Source of the DNA: Mesocentrotus franciscanus
Lineage: Eukaryota > Echinodermata > Echinoidea > Camarodonta > Strongylocentrotidae
Length of the DNA stretch: 64,000 nucleotides
Assembly (NCBI GenBank): GCA_037976565.1
Contig: CP137682.1
Location: 5,330,827 to 5,394,826 of the forward strand
Direction of reading: 5' to 3'
This document shows positions 21,401 through 28,300 of this stretch, in pieces (the stretch's first letter is position 1; every line of letters starts with the position of its first letter). The notes below the pieces were generated by a model. That model was not told the origin of the DNA and did not search any database. It saw nothing but the letters and a program-made list of their open reading frames with translations. Position numbers and translations under genes: made by a program.

Positions 21401-23457
21401 TGGTGCGACCTCTGGCTTCTTACAGCAGCAAACTGCGAAAGCCGAGGTCCAGGAGATGTCGGTACAAACCACTCCGGGTCTGGCACTGAGGACGCGGGAG
21501 GTGGAGAAGACGCCCCCTAGAGTTCCGTTCGGTGAGACCCTGAAGCAGAAGGAAGGGGTGCAACGTGAGGAGGATCAGGAATTGACAGATGAACCAAGGG
21601 ATGCTAGCAAGCTGGATTCTCCTATGGATGTTCAAGCGGGTATGGATATATATTCCAAATCAATCTTCAATTCAATTCAATTTTATGTAGCACCACTCAG
21701 AATTGAAATGGCATTGATAAGGATTTATTTCTATTATCTATTGTCACTGATCTGTTCTAGTATTGTGATAAAAAATGTACACCAATAAGTGCTTTTGTTG
21801 TCGATTTGTTTTCATGACATGGCATCACTATTCAATTTTCTGATGTATGTCTCCAGGATACTATAACTATGATACAAATAAATTGTAATTCCTCCATTGT
21901 TAAAATTGAGATTAGAGTTTTATACTACATGGTCGAGAAAGTAAAATATATAAATTGTTTCTTCTCTCTCACTCTCTCTCAGATATCATATCACCTCCTA
22001 AACCACCCAGTTTGACGATACCAAACCCGCAAGAAGTGAAGGAGACCCCAAGGAGATCACCAAGGTCTCCAGTGACTAGGTCCATGACAACACCATCAAA
22101 ATCTAGTCCAAGAACCAAGGCAAAACAGGAACAGAAGAAAGGTGAAATTTCATTACCAAGTCATTTGAAAAAGATCTGAATGGATAATTTCACAAAAGTT
22201 TAAATTAGTTTAAGTGTGACGTATTAATTTCACTATTGAAGTTCACCACTAACACCAATTGAACAGAATAAGTGGCACATGAAATCATGTCATGATTTTG
22301 AATGTATATATATTTTTTTTTTTTTACAGTAAAGTTGTAAAACTATTTGTTACATACACTCCATTTTCATGATGCAGATGTTGAGATCTCTTTTGACAGT
22401 TTAAGACAACAGTATGATGAGACTTATTTGACTCTCTTCTTTCTTTCTTGACAAGGGTGCTTCAAAACTTCATATTTTTAAGAGCCATGCAGATGGCCCC
22501 AGTTTGATCCACGACCAAAGTCTACCCATCAGTATTGATTCATGTTGTGTGATTATTTTGTCTCTCATATTGCAGAGGAGCCGACCACGCCCGCTCAACC
22601 CTCCTTTATCTTCTCCCCACCCCTCACAAGATCCAGAGGGCGTCGATCAGCTGTAAGGATCATCACCAAAGAAACGGCCCCACCTGTTCCTCCATCCCTC
22701 AGCCAGACGGCCTCAGAGACCATCCTAACTTTCCCCTCCCCATCACCCCTCCCTGGGGAGTCACTGATGGGGGGTAGGGGTATTAGGAGCGGGAGGAAGG
22801 GGCGAGGAGGGAATGCATCCATGACACAGGTTAAGGAGAAGCCTGCGGTGACGCCCAGTAGATACACAAGGTAAGAACTCAATTGCATCTTCATCATTGT
22901 TTTCCTCTCCTAATACTTACCTCAATTGGGATATATTCTATTTCTTCCTTCAATTTAAGAGTATATTTGTGATGTCTACCTGGATCTCCTTTATAATGGG
23001 ATCAATTAAATGGCATCTCCTTTTCTCTCTTTCTTAATCTCTATACCTCTCTCTATGGCTTCATATTTCTTCTCTCAAGATTTCTCTTTTTCTAGTGATG
23101 CTCAGCCTAAAAGTCATCCACTTGTCATCGCTCTGTATGTTCTGTCATTCTCACAATACTGTTATAAAAGGGAAGAGAAAAGCAATGTGGAATCAGTAGT
23201 CTTATCCACTTGTCTTATCTACTTCCCTCTGTATATGATATTTTTTCAGACGTTCATTGGCTGTCTCCCACTTCCCATCCCCATCTGAGGCAGACAGTGT
23301 GGTCCTGCTCTCTCCAGCCACCACGGAACCCGAGTCCGACGCCCAGGAGAATTCTCTGAGACGTAACCCTCGCCGGGCAGTGCGTGTGGCGCCCCATTCC
23401 ATGACTCTCCGAACACCCCAAGAGAAGAAGAAAGTCCGCAAGCTAAAGGCTTGGTAG
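1..23457 (+). CDS. AHCTF1: ELYS / AHCTF1 nucleoporin, 3' part of the gene (23 exons, introns included in the span)
   Basis: ELYS (MEL-28) binds chromatin at mitotic exit and recruits the Nup107-160 complex to start nuclear pore assembly; it also acts at kinetochores. Joining 23 exons with matching phases gives 1,245 residues ending at a TAG. Residues about 6-310 of this fragment match the ELYS helical region: MLIDGLVSEAG, GGTGTYPPPSLH, LLQAFWLLDHRDYE, LSWQHTRIIK, VKLHLTVLL, then DPLARERTSARN and LPRVQRRLAF. The rest is a long disordered tail rich in SP/TP sites, with acidic patches, two candidate PP1-docking motifs (HIRF near 586, KVRF at about 915-918) and a basic end with AT-hook-like RGRR and GRKGRGG. 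The N-terminal beta-propeller is missing because the window starts inside the gene. The tail is shorter than in human ELYS (about 2,266 residues in total). The gene converges on NADK. Homology was judged by eye, not by a search. Confidence 0.93.
568..667 (+). CDS. AHCTF1: ELYS exon (DLGSPLHGQ...)
   Basis: Acceptor TTTCAG and donor GTACAA border an open frame that begins DLGSPLHGQFCYPSS and ends YAQRRAELSRMC. It enters in phase 1 and leaves in phase 2, matching both neighbours. A GSP..YCYP stretch before the IDGLVS motif is also expected in vertebrate ELYS. The other frame (MIWVHPYM...) is open but does not join the next exon. Confidence 0.8.
1055..1181 (+). CDS. AHCTF1: ELYS exon (IDGLVSEAG...PPPSLH)
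   Basis: The translation HSGNSDIMLIDGLVSEAG through GGTGTYPPPSLH is diagnostic for ELYS; the human protein has IDGLVSQLG and GGTGKYPPASLH at this place. Acceptor ATAG, donor GTGAGT, leaving in phase 0. Confidence 0.95.
1586..1870. mobile_element. MITE with long terminal inverted repeats, family GTTTCACAAAG
   Basis: Ends GGGGGGTGTTTCACAAAGAC and its inverted copy (TTTGTAAAACACCCCCC) with about 95 bp arms containing TGGCAGGCCGT and TTTGCTCTCACC. A second copy lies at 44888-45165. No coding capacity. Confidence 0.85.
2071..2184 (+). CDS. AHCTF1: ELYS exon (ALLDMFLLENV...)
   Basis: Encodes 38 residues, ALLDMFLLENVPLATKH then YLLLDIISVGHDAKHTE, matching the helical repeat that follows PPASLH in ELYS. 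Acceptor TTTTCAG, donor GTCAGT, phase 0 on both sides. Confidence 0.95.
2596..2697 (+). CDS. AHCTF1: ELYS exon (LLQAFWLLDHRDYE)
   Basis: Encodes 34 residues ending LLQAFWLLDHRDYE; human ELYS has LIQGFWLLDHNDYE here. Acceptor TTGACCAG, donor GTAAAA, phase 0 on both sides. Confidence 0.95.
3370..3560 (+). CDS. AHCTF1: ELYS exon (LLSWQHTRIIK...VKLHLTVLL)
   Basis: Encodes EALTMLLDPNT, LLSWQHTRIIKTFL and VKLHLTVLLAN, colinear with human PLSWQHSKIIQAF and VRLHLTVLL. Acceptor AACAG, donor GTAAGA, leaves in phase 2. Confidence 0.95.
4033..4127 (+). CDS. AHCTF1: ELYS exon (LTAEAFQFQREYRD...)
   Basis: The translation LTAEAFQFQREYRDPSTMD then ELLYHIFLGSQQ matches the human segment ending NIEELLKHM. 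The donor is GTGAGT at 4128. It enters in phase 2 and leaves in phase 1. A GATA/GA microsatellite lies in the next intron (about 4350-4440). Confidence 0.9.
4630..4814 (+). CDS. AHCTF1: ELYS exon (LLRLPFDDIEE...)
   Basis: Encodes MDQLLRLPFDDIEESVLERYL, then ELLVMHYLQRT and DAVRLNENLKQQ; the human match has DLLKLPFTDTEQECL and LLVHHLQRANYVSALKLNQ. Acceptor TCAACAG, donor GTAAGA, leaves in phase 0. Confidence 0.95.
4848..5087. mobile_element. Foldback element interrupted by a SINE
   Basis: Left arm GAGAGCCAGAAGGG at 4849 and right arm CCCTTCTGGCTCTC ending 5085 are inverted copies. Between them lies a minus-strand SINE 3' body. The same arm motif recurs at 27664, 28113, 30711, 41062, 42711 and 44469. 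Confidence 0.6.
4868..5062 (-). mobile_element. tRNA-derived SINE, 3' body, minus strand
   Basis: Read on the minus strand it has TTTGCCACACTCGACCCAGG, GGGTACCTGGCAGG, then AGCGCTATATAAATGCC and a (TATTAT)n tail. The same body occurs in the full-length copies at 49280 and 53157. Confidence 0.75.
5140..5275 (-). mobile_element. Decayed SINE body fragment
   Basis: Minus-strand traces of the same SINE body (GGCTTTAGC..TGCCAT, then GTACCCAGTACTACACCTGAG on +). Diverged, no tRNA-like head. Confidence 0.45.
5395..5436. repeat. (TA)n microsatellite
   Basis: About 20 TA units, directly before a MITE that inserted at a TA. Confidence 0.9.
5437..5626. mobile_element. MITE with CAGTCAAACCTG ends inserted in (TA)n
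   Basis: Terminal inverted repeats CAGTCAAACCTG and CAGGTTTGACTG, flanked by TA on both sides, with internal repeats of CCTGTCTACAAAG. TA duplication suggests a Tc1/mariner-type relation. Confidence 0.8.
5684..5781 (+). pseudogene. Decayed duplicate of ELYS exon 5888-6035
   Basis: Sequence from the CTAACAG acceptor through the LPRVQR codons is recognisable. A net 4-base insertion relative to the true exon shifts the frame, and a TAG is met at 5708-5710. The flanking intron bases (GAAAACAT..., ATACTAACAG) are duplicated too, so this is a local tandem duplication of about 204 bp. Homology fades after about 5781. Confidence 0.8.
5888..6035 (+). CDS. AHCTF1: ELYS exon (DPLARERTSARN...LPRVQRRLAF)
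   Basis: Encodes GDNDPLARERTSARN, YVNVLPRVQRRLAF and KKPVGIRRE. Human ELYS has DPRLRERSLARN and ILPRVQRKLA. Acceptor CTAACAG, donor GTAAAA, leaves in phase 1. A decayed copy of this exon and its acceptor lies about 204 bp upstream (5684-5781). Confidence 0.95.
6081..6355. mobile_element. MITE with about 90-bp inverted repeats
   Basis: CATTTTCGCAATGTAACCAA at 6081 is mirrored by TTGGTTACATTACGAAAATG ending 6355, and similarity continues inward through AATTATTTCATT..GTTACGAAT. The centre (6201-6241) is itself a palindrome, GTTGTTAGGT..ACCTAACAAC. Confidence 0.8.
6385..6455. repeat. Degenerate CCCTAA (telomere-like) tract
   Basis: Variants of CCCTAA/ACCTAA run through this stretch. Similar short tracts occur at about 8078-8165, 20148-20200 and 43960-43990. 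Confidence 0.6.
6868..7015 (+). CDS. AHCTF1: ELYS exon (VPRPKPLSTIINPAK...)
   Basis: Open frame VPRPKPLSTIINPAK, SHALLLNAVLDRIAEARD, MKADQTPTNL between acceptor CTTTTAG and donor GTAAGT; enters in phase 1, leaves in phase 2. It starts the less conserved part of the protein, so its identity rests on colinearity and phase. Its 3' two-thirds is repeated just downstream (7065-7175). Confidence 0.85.
7065..7175 (+). CDS. AHCTF1: Possible duplicated cassette exon of ELYS
   Basis: A near-copy of the 3' part of the exon at 6868-7015, about 159 bp downstream. From acceptor GTCACAG to donor GTAAGT it is 111 bp, open, and phase-symmetric (2 in, 2 out), so it can be included or skipped without breaking the frame. 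It reads GHLPKSI then SRALLLNAVMDSIAEARD and IMKADLTPTKL. Compared with the parent, changes are mostly conservative. The acceptor has a weak pyrimidine tract, so use is uncertain. A third, short fragment starts near 7228. Confidence 0.4.
7382..7462 (+). CDS. AHCTF1: ELYS exon (DDSYDSSPCIEPFVG...)
   Basis: Encodes DDSYDSSPCIEPFVGTPMTP and RNRTAR between acceptor TTTCAG and donor GTCAGT; phase 2 in, phase 2 out. First exon of the SP/TP-rich tail. Confidence 0.85.
7640..7740 (-). mobile_element. Decayed SINE body fragment
   Basis: CTACCAGGTTCCCATTTAGT and GTAGATAAG match the minus-strand SINE body with divergence. Confidence 0.4.
8078..8165. repeat. Degenerate CCCTAA-like tract
   Basis: Runs of CCCAACTCTA, CCTAACCCTAACTCTAA. 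Telomere-like but imperfect. Confidence 0.5.
8331..8486 (+). CDS. AHCTF1: ELYS exon (ADVSVVYPETLEAED...)
   Basis: Encodes ADVSVVYPETLEAED, HPFSTSLNFSMNQSLRG and METPKVLKESFK between acceptor ATCCAG and donor GTGAGG; phase 2 in, phase 2 out. No known domain seen. Confidence 0.85.
8957..9189. mobile_element. Tc1/mariner-type MITE, solo copy
   Basis: 233 bp between TA dinucleotides, with inverted ends CAGTTAACAACTAAATTATT and AATAATTTAGTTGTAGGCAG. The interior matches, in reverse complement, the element at 11090-12087. Confidence 0.8.
9262..9325 (+). CDS. AHCTF1: ELYS exon (PPLDYSGAAALSLLQ...)
   Basis: A 64-bp exon reading PPLDYSGAAALSLLQTPPVK and R, between acceptor ATGCAG and donor GTAAGA; phase 2 in, phase 0 out. 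Low-complexity tail with a TPP site. Confidence 0.8.
9960..10045. repeat. (GAT)n microsatellite
   Basis: Imperfect GAT/GGT triplets in an ELYS intron. Confidence 0.85.
10155..10287 (+). CDS. AHCTF1: ELYS exon (RMPVVQQEPQVAPP...)
   Basis: Encodes RMPVVQQEPQVAPPTPQ, SILKIRKIIRRSPSPPK and IVTERAKGFT between acceptor ATATCAG and donor GTGAAT; phase 0 in, 1 out. Basic patch followed by SP sites. Confidence 0.85.
10288..11003 (+). other. ELYS intron, no recognised element
   Basis: Contains two overlapping ORFs of 68 and 80 codons (10409-10815) without recognisable domain. Nothing supports a gene. Confidence 0.5.
11004..11060 (+). CDS. AHCTF1: ELYS exon (ADIALPTPPQFHRK...)
   Basis: A 57-bp exon reading ADIALPTPPQFHRKILSF between acceptor CCTCAG and donor GTAAGT; phase 1 in, 1 out. 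Supported by splice sites and phase only. Confidence 0.75.
11090..12087. mobile_element. Tc1/mariner-type MITE interrupted by a second MITE
   Basis: The outer ends ACAGTTAACAACTGAATTAT and GTTGTTAACTGT match the solo element at 8957-9189. Without the insert (about 11271-12041) it would be near 230 bp, the solo length, showing the order of insertion. Confidence 0.8.
11271..12041. mobile_element. Nested MITE with about 190-bp inverted repeats
   Basis: Left arm contains AAGTCCACTCCAAAAATAAC, CAAACCAATC and AAAGTTATGAATTTTT; the right arm carries the inverse (AAAATTCATAACTTTCTTAT .. TTTTGGAGTGGACTTGT). Both arms reach TGACGTCA-like bases. AT-rich centre, no coding. Confidence 0.8.
12095..12395 (+). 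mobile_element. Non-LTR retrotransposon 3' fragment (CR1/L2-like reverse transcriptase end)
   Basis: Translates to LDRIQRLQNKCAGLICQI, HATPLLKKIHELPVIERIQD and, after a frameshift, LYSLRSTSALSF. This follows the usual end of CR1/L2-type ORF2 (LQxxQNxAARL .. LHWLPVxxRIxYK .. RSLRSS). It lies at the right end of the MITE above. Confidence 0.75.
12378..12426. repeat. (CT)n followed by (TA)n
   Basis: Simple dinucleotide runs. Confidence 0.9.
12672..12774 (+). CDS. AHCTF1: ELYS exon with HIRFSDD motif
   Basis: Encodes EEDSDKTKEATPARHIRFSD then DTISQESPSPDIN. An in-frame TAA follows at the end, but the donor GTAATT at 12775 removes it and the next exon joins in phase 2, so I prefer splicing. The donor is non-ideal. 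RHIRF fits the loose PP1-docking pattern. Confidence 0.8.
12775..13513 (+). other. ELYS intron, nothing further recognised
   Basis: Read on both strands; no coding exon, SINE body or clear inverted-repeat element seen. Confidence 0.5.
13514..13851 (+). CDS. AHCTF1: ELYS exon, proline-rich tail
   Basis: A 338-bp exon beginning LMPEPPSFIPRLDTPSPK, with many TPP/SP sites (ATPPLSPQ, AETPPFQSP, KIKPPTPRSS) and ending PQPQPTQ. Acceptor AATCCAG, donor GTAGGT; phase 2 in, 1 out. The repeated proline-directed sites fit a mitotically phosphorylated tail (inference). Confidence 0.88.
14242..14520 (+). CDS. AHCTF1: ELYS exon, acidic tail segment
   Basis: Encodes NEQVLQALFQDDDSQTPP, LNLDSVLGHSNLVG, then the acidic EEDGEEDEEITFNFSLRQSL and ends AMDDVEMDADEQMETE. 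Acceptor ATTCAG, donor GTAATG; phase 1 in, 1 out. It is followed by a 6.2-kb repeat-filled intron. Confidence 0.88.
15307..15385. repeat. (CT)n-rich tract
   Basis: Imperfect CTCTCTGTCT repeats. Confidence 0.85.
15392..15790. mobile_element. MITE with about 70-bp inverted repeats, GGCGCTAGTTCAGAATC family
   Basis: CGCTAGTTCAGAATCATAT near 15409 is mirrored by ATATGATTCTGAACTAGCG near 15744-15762; similarity continues through TTCGACCC.TAACTCC and GATACCCTA. Outer ends are uncertain by some 20 bp. Confidence 0.75.
15865..16083. repeat. Two tandem units of about 110 bp (TTCTATCGTTTTTGTG)
   Basis: Units with TCATCCTCATCTACATG, TTCACG.AATGAGAA and TATCGTTTTTGTG. Two more units lie at 17330-17516, on the far side of the satellite island. 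Confidence 0.75.
16078..16265. repeat. Tandem duplication, about 105 bp, two units
   Basis: Two near-identical copies containing TGGTTTATTTCTAATTCGAT and TGCTGAAATGACATG. Confidence 0.9.
16483..16960. repeat. Satellite-like array, period about 190 bp
   Basis: CTGCCTGTGTCACAAATAAG at about 16608 and 16798, a diverged copy at 16491, with repeated GGGGCTCTGCCCCTGGACCC and TAACCGT.ATTTCTTGCC. Just before it, near 16425-16450, the minus strand shows GGTTCGAGCCCC, a tRNA B-box-like word. Confidence 0.8.
16976..17330. repeat. Tandem array, four units of about 77-102 bp
   Basis: GAGAACGGTACAACGGATCG-type words at about 17005, 17094, 17173 and 17275, each followed by TTTCTCTAATAATTTAA and CGTCAAAGCTT (last partly lost). 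Confidence 0.9.
17330..17516. repeat. Two further TTCTATCGTTTT units
   Basis: Same unit as at 15865-16083 (CACGCGAATGA.A..TTCTATCGTTTT, TCATCCTCAT.TACATG), bracketing the satellite arrays. Confidence 0.75.
17638..17965. mobile_element. hAT-type MITE with perfect 8-bp target duplication
   Basis: Ends CAGTGGCGGATCCAG and CTGGATCCGCCCCTG are inverted repeats; AATACATC flanks both sides (17630-17637 and 17966-17973). An 8-bp duplication is the hAT hallmark. The 328-bp interior has no transposase. The intact duplication suggests a fairly recent insertion. Confidence 0.9.
18297..18960. repeat. Long (GA)n purine tract
   Basis: About 660 bp of almost pure purine on + strand. The Ser/Leu-rich minus-strand frame of 268 codons is a product of the repeat. 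Confidence 0.95.
20340..20540 (-). mobile_element. Decayed SINE, minus strand
   Basis: Body traces (ACTACACCCTGTTCAAG, GGCTGCAGATAAA) followed by a B-box-like word, GGTTCAATCC on the minus strand. Strongly diverged. Confidence 0.35.
20730..21037 (+). CDS. AHCTF1: ELYS exon (LVVNREPSPVKPPGF...)
   Basis: Encodes LVVNREPSPVKPPGFYFQPS, DDWQLTFDAGDTEEEDEAA and ends EGEPK. Acceptor TTTTCCAG, donor GTAAGG at 21038. Phase 1 in, 0 out. The intron that follows starts with bases almost identical to the start of the next exon, so a read-through also encodes KVRFG. Confidence 0.9.
21050..21225. repeat. (GAT)n microsatellite filling an ELYS intron
   Basis: Most of the 271-bp intron 21038-21308 is GAT triplets. 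Read through from the exon it encodes Asp-rich residues until a stop at 21116-21118. Confidence 0.9.
21309..21639 (+). CDS. AHCTF1: ELYS exon (VRFGEEEIFEIPSV...)
   Basis: Begins VRFGEEEIFEIPSVIPK and continues VHIQTSPMAGATSGFLQQQ and MSVQTTPGLALRTREVEKTP to DSPMDVQAG. Joined to the upstream Lys it makes KVRF, a canonical RVxF-type PP1-docking motif. Acceptor ATCCAG, donor GTATGG; phase 0 in, 1 out. Confidence 0.9.
21983..22141 (+). CDS. AHCTF1: ELYS exon, basic SP/TP tail
   Basis: Encodes IISPPKPPSLTIPNP, VKETPRRSPRSPVTRSMTTP and SKSSPRTKAKQEQKK. Acceptor CTCTCAG, donor GTGAAA; phase 1 in, 1 out. Strongly basic, as expected for a chromatin-contacting tail. Confidence 0.88.
22576..22870 (+). 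CDS. AHCTF1: ELYS exon with AT-hook-like patches
   Basis: Encodes EPTTPAQPSFIFSPPLTRSR, GRRSAVRIITKE and later GGRGIRSGRKGRGGNAS. The RGRR and GRKGRGG patches resemble AT-hooks, which ELYS proteins use to bind DNA, though neither has the classic RGRP core. Acceptor TTGCAG, donor GTAAGA; phase 1 in, 2 out. Confidence 0.88.
23250..23457 (+). CDS. AHCTF1: ELYS last coding exon and stop
   Basis: Reads RSLAVSHFPSPSEADSVVLL, then LRRNPRRAVRVAPHS and ends KKKVRKLKAW followed by TAG. Acceptor TTTTTCAG; phase 2 in. The highly basic end fits a nucleosome or DNA contact. Confidence 0.92.
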
Positions 23458-24619
23458 TGAAAGTGGATTCTAAGCACCTCTCGTAAAGTCTTACCTTTAA
23501 CTTGTTAGTGTTCCCCCCTCCAAATATATATGTGCTTCAATGGTATTGTGATGCTACTTTTGGTAATATTTGTCATGCTGGGCTACCCCTATGGAGGAAA
23601 TTCTACCCCCTTTGTTCAATGTCTAGATATGCCACTGGATCTATACTTCAAGCCTTAGGCAAGAAACAAGGTCCTCTAACCTATCCCACAGCACTTGTGC
23701 ACTAATTTGGTCTTACATCTTGAACACTCTCTTTCTTATACTGTCAGTCTATCTACAAAATATGTGAGTGCCTAGTTATAAGATATTTCTTTGAGCCTGT
23801 TATGAATATTAAGTGTCTGTGTACAAATGCCAGACAAATGTGATTTTCTATTAAATGTGGAAGAGACTCATCTTTCATTTCAAAAATCCTATCTTCTTTA
23901 TTATATAGGATGAAAGATAAAAGCCTTACACAGGAATATATCTTCAATGAAGGATGTGTGTGTTGTTTTGTCTGTCCTGTTGTTCCCAGTACATTTTTTA
24001 ATACTGTCAAATTTGAAAGTATCGATGCTTATTATATCATACCTTTGAAAGGATGAGAAAAAAATTGTATTTTTCAAATGAGTGCAATGTCTCTCTGTTT
24101 CATCCTTGGCCATGCTGTTTGTATTAACTTAAATATTGTATCTCCCGAAAGTAATTTCAAATTTATTTTTAATTTTTTCTGCTATTTGGACAAACTATAA
24201 TGACAAGTGTGTGCCTTATTTAAAAGGGAGTGGGTCATCAGTTTTCATGTGCAGAAGGCCATAATTCGCTGACACCAGACTTTGTGGAAATACTATTAAT
24301 GGGTGTAATTGTCTGCACACATCAAACCCGTAGGCCTATCAAGAAATACCCCCTAGTCTCTCGGAGAGACTTGAGGTGAGGGAAAAGTCTAGCATTACCT
24401 AAGGCCTGTTGGTCATAAAACTGCAGGCTAATCCTGGTGATTGACAACACCTGTTATTGGGTAAACACCTGAACGTTGTCTAATTCCCCATGAAAGCCCA
24501 CTTCTATGCATCTTCAATCTAACATAACAAGCTTGATACTGGAATTTGCTGATTGGAAATTGACCATCAGTAAAGAAACCGAAGCTTGAAATTGATATTG
24601 ACCAAAGATAAAGTTGAGT

Positions 24620-24773
24620 TCCGGGGGACGTTTCACAAAGCCTTTTTTCAATGACAAATGACAAAAGACAGTGACAAATCAGCTGATAACCAATCAGAAG
24701 CAAGGATTTCAGTAGCTTATAACAACAACTGTCATTTGTCACTGATGACAAGTTTTGTGAAACGGGGCCCTGG
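24620..24773. mobile_element. Short foldback MITE, GTTTCACAAA ends
   Basis: CCGGGGGACGTTTCACAAAG and the inverse TTTTGTGAAACGGGGCCCTGG-type end, with TGACAAATGACA/TGTCATTTGTCA inside. Ends resemble those of the 1586 and 44888 elements. Confidence 0.75.
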
Positions 24774-25327
24774 TCATGCGATTGCATTGTGAAAGAATCG
24801 GTGTGGAATCGATCAGAAAAGGTTGATCATCTAGCATATAAGTATTAGTGTGTACTGCAAGGTTCTGGAATCATCAAAATGATAAGAAATTTGGTATTGG
24901 TAAAGTAACAAGCACTGTACACAGAAAGATGTATATGGGACTACACAAACATGTGGCATAAAAATTGGGCCTCATTTTTAAGCTGTTACTTGTCATATTT
25001 AGAATATGAAGGCATTTGAAGGGCCATGCTTTTCATGGAACTTTTTTTCTCTGATGCTCTTCCACACTTGCATGACAATGATAATGCTCACAAATTATTT
25101 TTCACCTCTCCCCAGAACTCAACCTTCTCTTTAAAGACTGACAACTAGTCAATTTTTTGTGTGTAACTTGTTCTGTATCGTGATTTCTGATTTTGTGAGA
25201 GTTCAATAATACCTTTCTTGATTCTTCTTTTGAATTGTCTAAATTGATTATTTGCATGTGCTTTCTCTTCGTTTAAGAATTTTGAGTTCTAAATTGGCCA
25301 TTTAAATGGTGTACAGAATTAAGAGCA

Positions 25328-25364
25328 AATAAAAGATGTTTTAAAGTTTACATGTACGAATAAA
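25328..25364 (+). terminator. Two AATAAA polyadenylation signals, probable ELYS 3' end
   Basis: AATAAA at 25328-25333 and 25359-25364 are the first canonical signals after the ELYS stop. Use is inferred, not shown. Confidence 0.5.
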
Positions 25365-28300
25365 ATTGGTGTAAATGAAATGAAGCGTCTAAGCCTGGTT
25401 ATTTCTTTGATTGTGGGATAAGGCATATTGAGCGTCTAACAGATGTTTAGTGCGGGCCCGTATTCTACTCAAATTTAAACCCAAGGACCCACGGTCAGGC
25501 AAATTAAATGAATTATTAGAATACAGACCTATGTATTCTATTTCATCAATATTTATTTTTCTTCTTTTATCTGCTGATTAAATGCTGTAAAACCAGTGAC
25601 CTTGTGCAACATGATACATTTTTTAATCTTATGTTTTTTTTTCTTCATATTGTCATTCATTTACCAGCATGAATATCAACCACTCACATATACATCATAT
25701 ACAAAGGAGTGGTTCTTACACAAAACAAAACACTTGAGACAACGATATCTTTGCAATTCTATTATTTAGTCTGTATTTTGTTCTTTAAAAAATCTCTGCC
25801 CTTTGAATATATACAAATATTAATGATTCTCCTGCTGTACATAACAGATTCTATCAAAATCTTACAAATAGGAAAGACTTAAATGTTTATCTTGCTTTCT
25901 CATAATTCTCAGTTCTTTTCTCCAGAGTACAAATTGCATAACAAAAAGTCTGATCATTTAGTGATCAACATACACACGTAAATACAATCCTTCAATTTTG
26001 CAACGCAGAATTTTCAAACAGATGTGCCTACACAATACAACAATTATGGAATTACATGTAATTTTAGCTTTAACGGGAAACCGACTAAAACCACATATTT
26101 TGTAAAATTATTCAAAATAAGAAAGAAAAAAAAATTTCCACCTGTGCAGTGTTACAAAATCTCTAAATTTCATATTATCCATTGTATAAAATCCATCTAC
26201 CGGTAGTCTTCTATATCTGTATGTCACAAGCTGACTGGTAAATGGCATCGAATGACATAATAAGCATAAATCAGACATTTTAACTCAAGCCCAAGGAATA
26301 TAGAACATTGGAAACTGACAGGAGACAAATCCTGCACAAGATTTTATAAAGGAGGTCTGGAACACGAAAAACCACTCTTTTCTCAATGTGTACCTGTAAA
26401 GCTAAATCAAGCTCAAATTTAAATTTAAATTGAGGTTTCATCCCTTTTGGATGCCAGACAATGCAAGTCTACCCTCTACTGACTGTCAAGGGTTTTAAAG
26501 TAGGGGTTCATGATTTTAAATATTGATTTAATTTGTATCATTGCATAAGGGAAAGTTAGATCGAACAAGTTATGAATCTCCCACTTGGAAACATTCAATT
26601 TAAAAAACAAAGTACCGTCCTACTTTCGCACTGCCGAGATTTGTAACGTTACTCAATTAGCATAAGCAGACGATGACCCATAAGAATTTCAATGAAAGTC
26701 TGCTTTAACTCAATATATAAAACGTACATTAATAAAATAGGAAGAAAAAAAGGTTGCTAAAAAATGTTATGTCATGACCAATAAGAATTACTTACCGGTA
26801 ATGCAAACAAAAATATATAAAACATTTCTTTGTATTATTTTCTGTCATTTAATTAAAAAAAGGATGATAAATGATGATCCTCTTTTCATTTTTGAAGTAT
26901 AGTATAAGTTTTTTTTAAAGAATGAAATATTCGAATTTGACTATACTGGTATACATTTAATTTCTTTAAAAAACAGAAATCCCAAAACACTGCTCCCTGC
27001 ACATTATTTCATACACATCATATGTTGCATTAGACAGAATATAAACAAGTCAATCTAATGCATCCATGTATTGTATACAATGCACAGTTCAGAGCCCAAA
27101 TAGACAAAAATATACAAAGTAATGAAAATCTATTTCTCTCATACATATATATATATAAAACAATAGTTGCACTTTCTCCTCACAAGTAAGTAAAACAATG
27201 AAAATATGTCCATTTTTCTTTTTTTGGCTCTACCAAAGAAATGGAGAGGAAACACTACGTTAGCACTTAAGTATTTCTATGGCCGTGGCAAAAGGGTATA
27301 TTCTAATGCCCTTCTGACTTTAAACAGATGCAATGTAGCATTAAATGCTGCATACTCTCAGATTTATGCTGCACATAATTGGTTCACAGTAAAGTCGATA
27401 ACACAATGCAATGTACTGTACATGTTCATAAATGTGAAGCTCCTATCATTTCTTCTTTCAACTCCCCGCTTTATTCAGACCTTTCATTCCTACAATTACT
27501 CACAAATAAGATTATAAAATTACATAAAAAAACATAAAAATATAATTTTCATGTCTGCACAACACTTTTAGAAGTTTTGAGATTTGAACAACTAGTGCAA
27601 ATAGTCTAAAAATGTTGAGCTTGCTTCTGCCTTAGTACTGTAAAAGGATCATAGTGTCTGATTGGAGCCAGGGAGCGCTAACTCACGTACTTCAATACCA
27701 AGTAAGCTACCTTCTAGCTCTCAATGGATGATATCAGCTTGAAGTATACTAATTCAATTAAACCCAGGGGTGATAGTGAGCACTGAGAAAAAAAAAATAA
27801 TTTTTTTCTCAACCACCCCTTGACTTTAAAAAAAAAGCATTTGGGGGGAAAAAAAATGGCATCTAACATTCCCCTTTTTTAGTAAGAAAATCGAAGTAAA
27901 ATAGGGGTAAAATCAGGAAAAATTGGGAAAAAAATTGGGGGGAAAAAAAAAATCAGGAAACCGATTTAAAACCCCACCCTCTGTCTTAGATCACATTTAA
28001 GTAAGGAAATCTTAGACCTCGGATGATCTACTTTGTTAAACCCCATTTTGAACATTAGCTTCAGCCCAGCGTCGGGTTTAAATTCGAGTAGAATATGGAT
28101 CATAAACTTGAACACGAGTTAGCGCCCTTCTGCTTCCGAACAGACAATAAGAGTGATTGTTTTTTAATACCTTTGGCTCTCTCCACCACTGCAGTGCATT
28201 ACCTTTCAAGAGAAGGTTGGATTCTGGTCAAGGTTAATGCCCAGATATTCAAAATATGAGAAATAGTCTGAAGCACTTTCCAGGCATATGTGTAATGTAG

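Larger units (their letters stand above)
23458..25380 (+). other. AHCTF1: Probable ELYS 3' UTR
   Basis: No coding exon is visible on either strand. The first canonical AATAAA after the stop is at 25328-25333 and a second is at 25359-25364, implying a 3' UTR of about 1.9 kb. A foldback MITE (24620-24773) lies inside. Confidence 0.5.
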